This document shows positions 24,731-32,281 of a DNA stretch of 47,547 bases, one piece after another; within the stretch, counting starts at the first letter, position 1; every line of letters begins with the position of its first letter. The translations under genes and the position numbers were made by a program. The notes beneath the pieces are model-generated. The model was not told the DNA's origin. It saw only the letters and a list, made by a program, of their open reading frames with translations, and did not search any database. This DNA comes from Candidatus Kapaibacterium sp. (GTDB taxonomy: Bacteria; Bacteroidota; Ignavibacteria; Kapaibacteriales; UBA4661): the NCBI GenBank assembly GCA_025455065.1, contig JALONG010000037.1, forward strand, positions 1 through 47,547. Direction: 5' to 3'.

Positions 24731-25393
24731 TTACCACCCGAATCGGATGAATCCGCCAAGGCTAAGTTGAGGAGTATAGGACTGTGTAAAAATGACGGGA
24801 TAATTGCCAATCATTCCGGCTGATGGTCCGAAAATATGCGCTTGACCGCGCAAACCCAAATCTACATTTGCACTTAACGGGAAAAGATAATCTACCTTCA
24901 AATGCGCTCCCCATTGTGAATACGACGAATATACATCGCGCAATTCAAATCCCGACGTTGAAGGAATTGGTGCTGTTGCTGAAAGAGTGTTGTTCTGCAA
25001 CGAAAACCCCGCACCAATGCGCAAGCGCTCCAGACCGCTACTCTGCCCTGCAAATGGCGTAAACAGTGCCGTCAAATCGCCAGTGAGCGTACTTGTCATT
25101 CCTGCACCGCCGAAAATACCGTATTGTGTATTAGAACTCCCAGTGATATTTGCCGTTGCTTCCACATCTAATATCGGTGAGAATTTATGCGAATACGATG
25201 CCGAAAACATTGGCGTAAAGCGAACTCGAGTGAATCGTCCGCCGGCATTGAGTTGATTGTAGCTTAGACCAAAGGTAAAAAAGTCTTGTGGGGTACTGTT
25301 CTGCTCACTTTTCGAGGTTTCTTGCGAAAAAAGTTGTGTGGAAATTATGAACAACAATACCGAAAAAAGGGCTTGAAATCGAGAACGTACCAT
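24731..25393 (-). CDS. Outer-membrane barrel protein, tandem paralogue 1
   Basis: This protein has 220 residues with a signal peptide ending TQLFSQE at about 24. The ATG at 25393 is chosen over one 9 codons upstream because it sits directly before the signal. The chain is an outer-membrane barrel by pattern and ends LSLGGFIRFGW, with a terminal aromatic residue as BAM requires. It shares the DLGLRGQ(A/I)H block and strand layout with the next gene at 25470-26159, so the two arose by duplication. Function is unknown. Confidence 0.72.
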   Translation of the reverse strand: MVRSRFQALFSVLLFIISTQLFSQETSKSEQNSTPQDFFTFGLSYNQLNAGGRFTRVRFTPMFSASYSHKFSPILDVEATANITGSSNTQYGIFGGAGMTSTLTGDLTALFTPFAGQSSGLERLRIGAGFSLQNNTLSATAPIPSTSGFELRDVYSSYSQWGAHLKVDYLFPLSANVDLGLRGQAHIFGPSAGMIGNYPVIFTQSYTPQLSLGGFIRFGW

Positions 25394-25469
25394 AGTGTTC
25401 AATGAAAAAAATATTATCAAAAAATATTCGATTTGTATGGAAAAAAGTCAAACAAAACCGACATCATTA

Positions 25470-26159
25470 TTACCAACCGCCGCGCACAAAAATACCGATT
25501 CCCGCAGAACCGCTTACAGAATTAGGCATATATGGCACACCCGAAAATGGCTCAGTCGCAAGATGTATCTGACCTCGCAGCCCTAAATCCATTTTTTGAC
25601 TAAGCGGAAACGAATACTCTACTTTTAGATTCCCGCCAAGCGAGGTAGATTCATACGCTTGCATCGGAGTAAAATGTGTTGTGCCGTTGGGGTCAGTGCT
25701 GCTACCGCCACCGCCTGTAAAGCCCTGCCAAAGCAGCGACGGTCCAATACCAATACGAAATCTGTCTGAAGCATCAAAAAGCCGAAACATAAAGGTTATA
25801 TCACCTGTCCAGCCGTTTGCAAAATGCGTACCTTGTACACTTGGGGAATTTGTTCGCCCAAGATAATTCAGCGAAAATTCTGCTTCAATCATCGGGGTAA
25901 TCGAATAGCCATACAGCGCAGACAGCATAGCGCCATTTCCGCCTAATGTCGGCGTACCACCGGCAAAACTCAGCCCCATTCCCACATGATGACGCAAAAA
26001 CGGCACAGGTTCTTTATTCGCTGGCGAAGAGGGTGCGCTTTCTTGCGCAGATGAACGCTGCAAAAAAGCGGGAGAACACAGCAATAATGCGCCTAGCAGC
26101 AGGGAGCGGCAAGCAGTAAGGAAAAATTTGTAGGAATGTACTTTCCAAAAACGAGGCAT
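25470..26159 (-). CDS. Outer-membrane barrel protein, tandem paralogue 2
   Basis: This protein has 229 residues. The signal peptide spans to about residue 38 (RSLLLGALLLCSPAFLQRSSAQ). It shares with its neighbour the MGLSFAGG-like start, an Asn-rich strand, KVEYSFPLSQKMDLGLRGQIH and a terminal Trp (IFVRGGW). The pair is 76 bp apart on the same strand. No ligand or partner can be assigned; the small size (about 190 mature residues) suggests an eight-stranded barrel. Confidence 0.72.
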   Translation of the reverse strand: MPRFWKVHSYKFFLTACRSLLLGALLLCSPAFLQRSSAQESAPSSPANKEPVPFLRHHVGMGLSFAGGTPTLGGNGAMLSALYGYSITPMIEAEFSLNYLGRTNSPSVQGTHFANGWTGDITFMFRLFDASDRFRIGIGPSLLWQGFTGGGGSSTDPNGTTHFTPMQAYESTSLGGNLKVEYSFPLSQKMDLGLRGQIHLATEPFSGVPYMPNSVSGSAGIGIFVRGGW

Positions 26160-26381
26160 GGCATCACATCAAAAAAGTGAAACAATCCTGTGTTACAATC
26201 ATACAGACACGGCACAGGAAATTTCTTTGCAGGAAAAGTGCGCACGATTTTTTTTGAGAAAAGAGCTTCAAAGGCAGGTAAAATCTCACTTTTTCGTAAT
26301 AAGGAGAAAAACACGGTTGGTAATTTTAACATCCTTTAACATTTGCAGCCCTAACTTCATCATTGAACCTAAGCACCTTCC

Positions 26382-27149
26382 TCAATGCCGCGCCACACCG
26401 CCATCAACATTCAGCGCCTGTCCGTTGATAATACCTGAAGCGGGCAACGCAAGAAATGCCACAACATTCGCAATATCATGCGGTTCATCGGCACGTTGCA
26501 CACTTTGCGAAGGAAGAATATGCTCCAAAATTGAACTGCTAACCCGCCCGCCTTGTTCGGGGCGTTGAATAGCTGTTAAACCAACTGTGATAGCGTTAGC
26601 AGTGATGCCGTATTTACCGACTTCACTCGCCAGGGAACGCACAAAACCTATCACACCCATTTTTGCGGTAACATAATGGGTTAAATACGGCGTTCCAAGC
26701 CAAACCGTATCGGAAGAAAGAGCGATAATTCTGCCAAACCCCCCTTCTTTCATTGCAGGCAGCACGGCTTTTGTTGTCAGAAAAAGGCTGTTCAAATTCA
26801 AATCCAACATTTGCCGCCATTGGTCAAACGAAAGCAATTCAAACGGCTCTTCTTCGTATTTGCCGACGTTGTGAACGAGAATATCAATCCGCCCAAAGCG
26901 CTTCATTACCTCCGCCGCCATCTTCTGTACGTCGTCGGGATTGGTTGCATCAACGTTCAAACTGAGAACCGTCGCGCCGATAGCCTCCGCAGCTTTCGCA
27001 GTCTCGCTTGCGTCAGCAATGTCGGCAATAACGATGTGTGCGCCTTCTTCGGCGAGGCGTTCGCAAAATGCGCGTCCGTTGCCGACGGCTGCTCCGGTGA
27101 TAATCGCTACGCGACCTTGCAAGCCGCGTTCAAACTCATGTATTTGCAT
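26382..27149 (-). CDS. Short-chain dehydrogenase/reductase
   Basis: This protein has 255 residues, a classical SDR length. The cofactor loop TGAAVGNG is at residues 19-26; an acidic residue after the second strand (IVIADIADAS) favours NAD(H). HNVG replaces the usual NNAG. The catalytic Ser is in ALSSDTVW at about 144 and the YVTAK motif supplies Tyr and Lys at about 157-161. The C-terminal NGQALNVDGGVARH is typical of FabG-like enzymes. Substrate is unknown; a 3-oxoacyl reductase or a sugar/steroid-type alcohol dehydrogenase are both possible. The final Gly-rich block is intact. Confidence 0.88.
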   Translation of the reverse strand: MQIHEFERGLQGRVAIITGAAVGNGRAFCERLAEEGAHIVIADIADASETAKAAEAIGATVLSLNVDATNPDDVQKMAAEVMKRFGRIDILVHNVGKYEEEPFELLSFDQWRQMLDLNLNSLFLTTKAVLPAMKEGGFGRIIALSSDTVWLGTPYLTHYVTAKMGVIGFVRSLASEVGKYGITANAITVGLTAIQRPEQGGRVSSSILEHILPSQSVQRADEPHDIANVVAFLALPASGIINGQALNVDGGVARH

Positions 27150-27230
27150 AAATTTGTAGTTTTAGGAAGAAGAATCTGTCGTGTATTTCGTTGAACGGCG
27201 GGGTTTCGACGGTGATGGAGTTTTTTGTGT

Positions 27231-28391
27231 TTATTCCAGCGAAATATCTTTCAAGAGCGCAGACGTATTGATTGCACGATTTTTCCATTCAATGCGCCCT
27301 TGTTTTACGCGAATAAACGAATTGATACCGATGGCAATGATAAAACCAATGCTCACAGGGTGCAGTACCACACTCACAGGAATCGGGTGTTTGTATTTGA
27401 GCGAAATAAGCAGTCGCAGTACGAGGTTGAGCGCTATTGCACCAAGAGAAATCCAACGAAAATCTGCAAACCACACGGTGAAATACGGCAAAATACACGC
27501 CACAAAAAGCAGCGTCAAAAGCGCAAAGAAGCCAATAGCACTGTATCCCACCAAACCAAACAGATTTTTTGTGAATCCCGTCCATACTTGGTCGAAATTT
27601 TGATACATCCGGCAGAAAACAGTATCGGTGCCGGCAGTGGTCATCATGCGCAAGCCGCGTGATTTGGTCGCTCTACTCAGTTCCACGTCTTCCACCACGT
27701 GCTGACGCACCGACAAATGCCCACCAAGTTCGACGTAGGCTTGCCGCGTGAATGCAATCCACTGACCGTTTGCGGCTGCAAGCGAAGGGTAAGGCGAGGT
27801 GTAAGTCAGCCAAAGCGGAAGCCCCGCATAAACGAACATATCCACCACCGGCACGGCAAGCTGCTCCGGCAATGTTTGCGTTTGCTGCTGTGGGAAGGCA
27901 GAAATCATGCTGAGGTCGTAACGCTGCATCCAGCGAACGGTGTTGTGAACAGCTTCGGGAGAATGGGTGTTATCGGCATCGGTGAAAATGTAAATCATGC
28001 CCCGCGCAGCAGCGCTGAGTTGCTGACACGCCCAGTTTTTTCCCGTCCATTCGGGCGGAAGTGGTCTGCCCTCGACGAGGCGAATGTTGGGATAATGTCT
28101 GGCAAATTCTTGTACAATTTCTGCGGTTTTATCTTCGGAATGGTCATCTAAAACAATAATCTCCATGTTTTTATAGCTTTGCGCCAAAAGCCCTGCCAAA
28201 CAGTTCCCGATATTGGCGGCTTCATTTCGTGCCGGAATCAGCACCGAAACAAGCGGGTTAGAGGCGTATTGCTGCGGGTTTTGCGGCGGTGGGACTTCGC
28301 GCAGCATCGGTGCTGTGAAGTAGTTGTAGAGCGTAATTGCAAGAAAGACTGTCAAAACAGCCAAAGCCATGTAAATCAGAACCGTAATCAT
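27231..28391 (-). CDS. Membrane glycosyltransferase family 2 (HpnB/chlorobactene-GT-like)
   Basis: This protein has 386 residues. One N-terminal membrane helix (ITVLIYMALAVLTVFLAITL) is followed by the GT-A domain: VSVLIPARNEAANIGNCL, IIVLDDHSEDKT, the DxD metal site in IFTDADNTHS and the EDVELSRA acceptor motif. Three or four C-terminal membrane helices follow. This arrangement matches the glycosyltransferases annotated HpnB-like or chlorobactene glucosyltransferase in green sulfur bacteria and relatives. No carotenoid genes are adjacent, so the acceptor lipid is unknown. Confidence 0.82.
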   Translation of the reverse strand: MITVLIYMALAVLTVFLAITLYNYFTAPMLREVPPPQNPQQYASNPLVSVLIPARNEAANIGNCLAGLLAQSYKNMEIIVLDDHSEDKTAEIVQEFARHYPNIRLVEGRPLPPEWTGKNWACQQLSAAARGMIYIFTDADNTHSPEAVHNTVRWMQRYDLSMISAFPQQQTQTLPEQLAVPVVDMFVYAGLPLWLTYTSPYPSLAAANGQWIAFTRQAYVELGGHLSVRQHVVEDVELSRATKSRGLRMMTTAGTDTVFCRMYQNFDQVWTGFTKNLFGLVGYSAIGFFALLTLLFVACILPYFTVWFADFRWISLGAIALNLVLRLLISLKYKHPIPVSVVLHPVSIGFIIAIGINSFIRVKQGRIEWKNRAINTSALLKDISLE

Positions 28392-28596
28392 GCGTTGTGG
28401 AGTAACGAGTGGCAGTGAGGAAGAATGAGGTAAGAGCGGCGTTTTCGGGGTACAGCCCGAAAAAGCGTTTGTTTACCAAAATATCCGCCGAATATAGCGA
28501 ATTTTCCTCACTTTGTTGGGCTAAAATTTGTAGGAATTTGTAGGGCTGAAATCGGCGGTAAATTCGTATTTTCGCGTGTATAACAATTTTACCGCT

Positions 28597-29361
28597 ATGA
28601 TTCAACAGACTCAACAACAAGCACCATTACCCAAAGTTACCGTTGTAACGATTAGCTTTAACGCCGAAAAATTTATCCGAAAAACGCTGGAAAGCGTTAT
28701 AGCGCAAGATTATCCGAACTTGGAATATCTCGTCATTGACGGCGGCTCAAAGGATTCCACTCCCGCAATCATCCGCGAGTATGCCGAAGCGCCCGAAAGC
28801 CGCATTACGTGGTGGGTGAGCGAAAAAGACAGTGGCGTTTCGGAAGCCTTCAACAAAGGAATCACGCGGCATACAGGCGATTTTATCGGCTACATGAATG
28901 CCGGAGATTATTTTGCTTCGCCCGATGCGCTTTCCCGCTTATTTGCTGCACTCAGCACCAAACCTAACGCCGACATAGTGTTTGGCAAAGCGCGTTTGAC
29001 ATTTGAGCATCATCCCGAAAAAATTGTCGGTTCGCCTGCGATATTGTCGCACAAACTCCCAACGGCTCATCAGGCAATATACTACCACCGCCGCGTGTGG
29101 GAACAATTCGGCACGTTCAGTATGGATTATCGCTATGCAATGGACTACGAACATTATCATCGTCTCAAAAACCGCATAGAATGGGCGTTTTCCGACGTGA
29201 TTGTGGCTGAACGCCCACTCACCTCTGCCCGCAACAGTTTCGGGAATCCTTCGCGCACCTACCGCGAATATCTCAAAGCCGATTTGCAACACAAAAATCC
29301 CGCAATCGTCCTTAATTATGCGAAGTTTCTCCGCGATAAAATTAAAGAGAAATTACGGTAA
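28597..29361 (+). CDS. Family 2 glycosyltransferase, cytosolic
   Basis: This protein has 254 residues. The ATG at 28597 is chosen over an upstream GTG. It has no membrane segment. Blocks are KVTVVTISFNAEKFIRKTLE, EYLVIDGGSKDSTPAII and YMNAGDYFA, the last being the DxD-equivalent (NAGD) typical of WcaA-like surface-polysaccharide glycosyltransferases. The helix with ITWWVSEKDSGVSEAFNKGI is also family-specific. It is divergent from the membrane glycosyltransferase at 27231, sharing the promoter gap. It probably adds a sugar to an envelope glycan. Confidence 0.85.
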   Translation: MIQQTQQQAPLPKVTVVTISFNAEKFIRKTLESVIAQDYPNLEYLVIDGGSKDSTPAIIREYAEAPESRITWWVSEKDSGVSEAFNKGITRHTGDFIGYMNAGDYFASPDALSRLFAALSTKPNADIVFGKARLTFEHHPEKIVGSPAILSHKLPTAHQAIYYHRRVWEQFGTFSMDYRYAMDYEHYHRLKNRIEWAFSDVIVAERPLTSARNSFGNPSRTYREYLKADLQHKNPAIVLNYAKFLRDKIKEKLR

Positions 29362-29448
29362 CATTTTCGCAAAAAACGTCGGTAACCCGCATAAAAACTC
29401 AATACTAGAACTCAACACTCAAAACTTATCACTCAACACTGAAATTAT

Positions 29449-29928
29449 ATGGGACAACTTTGGGACAGACTACGCCGCTTCGGTGAATCCTACGTGAATG
29501 ATTTCACGCATGATGACCCTGATTATTCCAAACTCGACCCCAAAATTTTGGAAGAGTTGAAAAAACGCGCAACGGGACGCACATCGCATCGTGGTTATGA
29601 AACGGAAGATGAGCGCCTGAAGCGTATGATTGATGAAGCGGCAAACCCGCAGCCAAAGCAACACCATTCCCAACAGCAAAGCCAGCAACAGCGTCAAGCC
29701 CCACCGCAAAAGCACGGTGGAATGGGCTTGGAAGAGGCGTTGCGTGTGCTGGGACTTCCCGCAAATGCAGGCATTGACGACATCAAAAAGCAGTATAAAA
29801 AACTCATGTTGCAATACCACCCCGACCGCGTGAGCAATCTTGACCAAGCCGCACAAAATCAAGCCCGCGACAAGGCGCAACGCATCAATGCTGCATATGA
29901 AGTGATTAAAGTTTTGAAGGGTATTTGA
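29449..29928 (+). CDS. J-domain protein with C-terminal DnaJ domain
   Basis: This protein has 159 residues. The J domain is at the C-terminus (about 93-158): LEEALRVLGLPANAGIDDIKKQYKKLMLQYHPDRVSN, with the HPD tripeptide that activates Hsp70 intact, and the fourth helix INAAYEVIKVLKG. The N-terminal 60 residues are charged, and residues 65-90 are a Gln-rich linker (PKQHHSQQQSQQQRQAP). It would recruit DnaK to an unknown client. A short tandem repeat of actcaacact words sits in its leader (29399-29440). Confidence 0.88.
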   Translation: MGQLWDRLRRFGESYVNDFTHDDPDYSKLDPKILEELKKRATGRTSHRGYETEDERLKRMIDEAANPQPKQHHSQQQSQQQRQAPPQKHGGMGLEEALRVLGLPANAGIDDIKKQYKKLMLQYHPDRVSNLDQAAQNQARDKAQRINAAYEVIKVLKGI

Positions 29929-29962
29929 ACTATCGTTTTTACCAACACAACATCCCGAAACC

Positions 29963-30442
29963 ATGACCATTACTCATTTTCTCGACCAATTAGACTACAC
30001 GCTTTGGGCGAATAATCGCACACTCGCAAGCATTGAAGCGCTTCAGGAGTCCGACGGCAAAGCACAGGCAGTGAAACTCTTATCACACGTCGTCGCAGCG
30101 CAGTACATCTGGTACGCTCGCGTGAGCGGAAAGCCCGAAACAGCCCTTCCCGTCTGGGGTGTGCTGACCTTGGACGAAATTCGTTCCCGTATTCCCGCCG
30201 TCTATACTCTTTGGAAAGAATACCTCGCAAACAAGACCGATAGCGACCTCCAAGCGCTTTCCTTCAGCTACAAAAACACGCTTGGCAATGAATACAACAA
30301 CACATTGCTGGAAATGCTTACGCACTTCCCAATTCATTCCGCATACCACCGCGCGCAAGTGGCGACGCTGGTTCGTCAAAATGGCGGCGCTCCGGCGGTT
30401 ACGGACTATATTCAATTTGCTCGTGAAGAACATAAACGGTGA
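29963..30442 (+). CDS. DinB-family protein
   Basis: This protein has 159 residues, a four-helix-bundle DinB/YfiT-like fold. The three His ligands of the metal site are in LSHVVAAQYIW and the HSAYHRAQV motif near residue 130, which is the family signature. LWANNRTLASIEAL near the start is also typical. Such proteins bind divalent metals and include thiol S-transferases; this one has no assigned substrate. It starts 34 bp after the J-domain gene. Confidence 0.85.
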   Translation: MTITHFLDQLDYTLWANNRTLASIEALQESDGKAQAVKLLSHVVAAQYIWYARVSGKPETALPVWGVLTLDEIRSRIPAVYTLWKEYLANKTDSDLQALSFSYKNTLGNEYNNTLLEMLTHFPIHSAYHRAQVATLVRQNGGAPAVTDYIQFAREEHKR

Positions 30443-30546
30443 GGAGGTTAGTTTTTAGTTTTTGGTTGCTGAAGCCTCATAAATACACGCTTTCAATCAA
30501 TTTCCCTCAGCCCTTATCCTTTTTTCCTTATCCCTTGAACATCATC

Positions 30547-31335
30547 ATGCACCCTTACGCAGACCTTTTAGACATTGCCCAAAAAGCCGCTTTGGAAGCT
30601 GGAGAATTACTCAAAGAAGGCTTTGGTACGTCGTTTCGGATTGATAACAAAGAAGGTCGGCATAATCTCGTTACCGAGTTCGACCACAAAGCGGAAAACC
30701 TCATCATATCCCGCATCAAATCTACATTTCCTGACCACATTTTTCTTGCAGAGGAAAGTGGTGCAACAGGCTCACCCGCAGAAACTGTGCGCTGGATTAT
30801 TGACCCTTTGGACGGAACAGTGAATTTTGCTCATTCCATTCCGATTTTCTGCGTGAGCATCGGTGCGGAAAAAGCCGGAGAACTGCTTTGCGGTGTGATT
30901 TATGCCCCGATGACGGGTGAACTTTTCACAGGAACAAAAGGTGGTGGAGCATTTTTGAACGGGCAGCAAATTTTTGTTTCCAAGACCGAAAAACTCGACG
31001 ATTCTATCTTAGTTACGGGCTTTCCCTACAATGCGTGGGAGAATCCGCTCCATTGCATTGACCATTTTTCGCGCTTTGTGCGCATGGGGCTTCCCGTCAG
31101 ACGTTTGGGTTCTGCAGCGATTGATTTGGCGTATTTGGCGGCAGGGCGCTTTGACGGATATTGGGAAGTGAGCCTCAATTCTTGGGATGTGGCAGCCGGA
31201 AAACTGTTGTTGCAAGAAGCAGGCGGCATGATGACCCAGTACGACGGCGCTCCCCACGACCTGCACAAAGGCACGATGTTGGCGACAAACGGGCGGATTC
31301 ATAAGGAGATGTCGGGGGTTTTGTCGGAAGGGTAG
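30547..31335 (+). CDS. Inositol monophosphatase family protein
   Basis: This protein has 262 residues. It hydrolyses a sugar or inositol phosphate with Mg2+. The ATG at 30547 gives the standard start; the longer frame reaching back to 30439 overlaps DinB and is rejected. Metal-binding blocks are LAEESG, WIIDPLDGTVNFAHSIPIF and NSWDVAAGKLLLQEAGG, all intact. Substrate could be inositol-1-phosphate, fructose-1,6-bisphosphate or 3'-phosphoadenosine phosphate; the sequence style fits the SuhB-like group. Confidence 0.93.
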   Translation: MHPYADLLDIAQKAALEAGELLKEGFGTSFRIDNKEGRHNLVTEFDHKAENLIISRIKSTFPDHIFLAEESGATGSPAETVRWIIDPLDGTVNFAHSIPIFCVSIGAEKAGELLCGVIYAPMTGELFTGTKGGGAFLNGQQIFVSKTEKLDDSILVTGFPYNAWENPLHCIDHFSRFVRMGLPVRRLGSAAIDLAYLAAGRFDGYWEVSLNSWDVAAGKLLLQEAGGMMTQYDGAPHDLHKGTMLATNGRIHKEMSGVLSEG

Positions 31336-31340
31336 TTGAT

Positions 31341-31398
31341 GGTTACTTGGTTGTTGGTTACTTGGTTGTTGGTTGCTTAGTCATTGGTTACTTGGTTA
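31341..31398. repeat. Short tandem repeat ggttacttggttgtt
   Basis: Degenerate tandem copies of ggttacttggttgtt fill the gap after the IMPase stop codon. The same words ggttacttggtt and ggttgcttag recur inside the pseudokinase gene at 40284-40371. Confidence 0.7.
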
Positions 31399-31471
31399 TT
31401 CGTTGTATGTAGCCTGATTGCTCGGGTTCCGGGTGCTTCGTATTGTTTTTGTTCTGCTGTTTTGGAATGTT

Positions 31472-32113
31472 ATGGGAAATTTTGTTCATCATTTGAGCGG
31501 TGGAATAGCTATTGCGGCTGTAAGCGGTGCTACTGCATATTATCAACTTCATACACCCTTCACCGATGCGGCTGCGTGTGCAATTATTGCTTGCGCAGGA
31601 AGTCTTTTGCCCGATATTGACAGCCCGAACAGTCGTCCGAACGACATGGCATTTGGATTGGCGAGTGTTCTTGCGCCGGTGTTTGTCTTGCAAGGGCTTG
31701 GTTTTTGGCGATTTTCGTCGTCGCAGATTATCTTAATAGCGCTTGGAATCTACGTTCTGGTGAAATACGGCTTGCGAAATCTCATGCAGCAATTTTCCGT
31801 TCATAGGGGAATGTTCCACAGTATTCCGGCAGCAATCATTTGGGGCGCACTTGTTTATCAAGCCTTTCGGCTTTCTCCGCAACTCATCAAAAATGCAGCC
31901 GCAGCCAGCGCTTTAGTAGGTTTTATCACGCACTTGGTGATAGATGAAATGTTCTCGTTTGTGAATTTTGAGGGCGCACGTATTTCTCCCAAAAAATCCT
32001 TCGGTACGGCGCTGAAATTCTATTCTTCCTCGCTTCTAGCCACAACCGCCACATATGCCGTGATGTTTGTCATGCTCTATGCGTGTTTGCGGGATATGCG
32101 CATTTTTCGGTAA
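31472..32113 (+). CDS. YdjM-like membrane-bound metal-dependent hydrolase
   Basis: This protein has 213 residues and four to five membrane helices. The ATG at 31472 begins GNFVHHLSGGIAIAAVSG, with conserved His residues; GSLLPDIDSPNS and VHRGMFHSIPAA supply the Asp and HRGxxHS motifs of the YdjM/LexA-induced inner-membrane family (DUF457), followed by GFITHLVIDEM with another His/Asp pair. These residues probably bind a metal at the membrane face. Function is poorly defined in the family. It converges on valS. Confidence 0.85.
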   Translation: MGNFVHHLSGGIAIAAVSGATAYYQLHTPFTDAAACAIIACAGSLLPDIDSPNSRPNDMAFGLASVLAPVFVLQGLGFWRFSSSQIILIALGIYVLVKYGLRNLMQQFSVHRGMFHSIPAAIIWGALVYQAFRLSPQLIKNAAAASALVGFITHLVIDEMFSFVNFEGARISPKKSFGTALKFYSSSLLATTATYAVMFVMLYACLRDMRIFR

Positions 32114-32160
32114 ACCTACTCTATTCAATCTGAGAACTACGAAAAATTTTAGGTCTTCAA

Positions 32161-32212
32161 CCCTGAGCTTGTTGAAGGGTTGTATCTGGAACCCCTTGGG
32201 GCAAGCTCAGGG
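32161..32212. terminator. Palindrome between converging genes, probable bidirectional terminator
   Basis: ccctgagcttg (32161-32171) pairs perfectly with caagctcaggg (32202-32212), with an inner gaagggtt/aacccctt stem. It lies in the convergent gap between 32113 and 32282. The ccctgagcttg...gaaggg word is a palindromic repeat found in many unrelated bacterial genomes. Confidence 0.55.
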
Positions 32213-32281
32213 TGAGGGCGCGGTGTATTTGACTACGCAAGCATTTACGATATTTTCATAAAATTTCTCCAGTTCTTAGAT

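Noticed and set aside
27231-28391. Evidence for a photosynthetic green sulfur bacterium from the chlorobactene-type glycosyltransferase
   Set aside because: The family is wide; no carotenoid, bacteriochlorophyll or reaction-centre gene is present.
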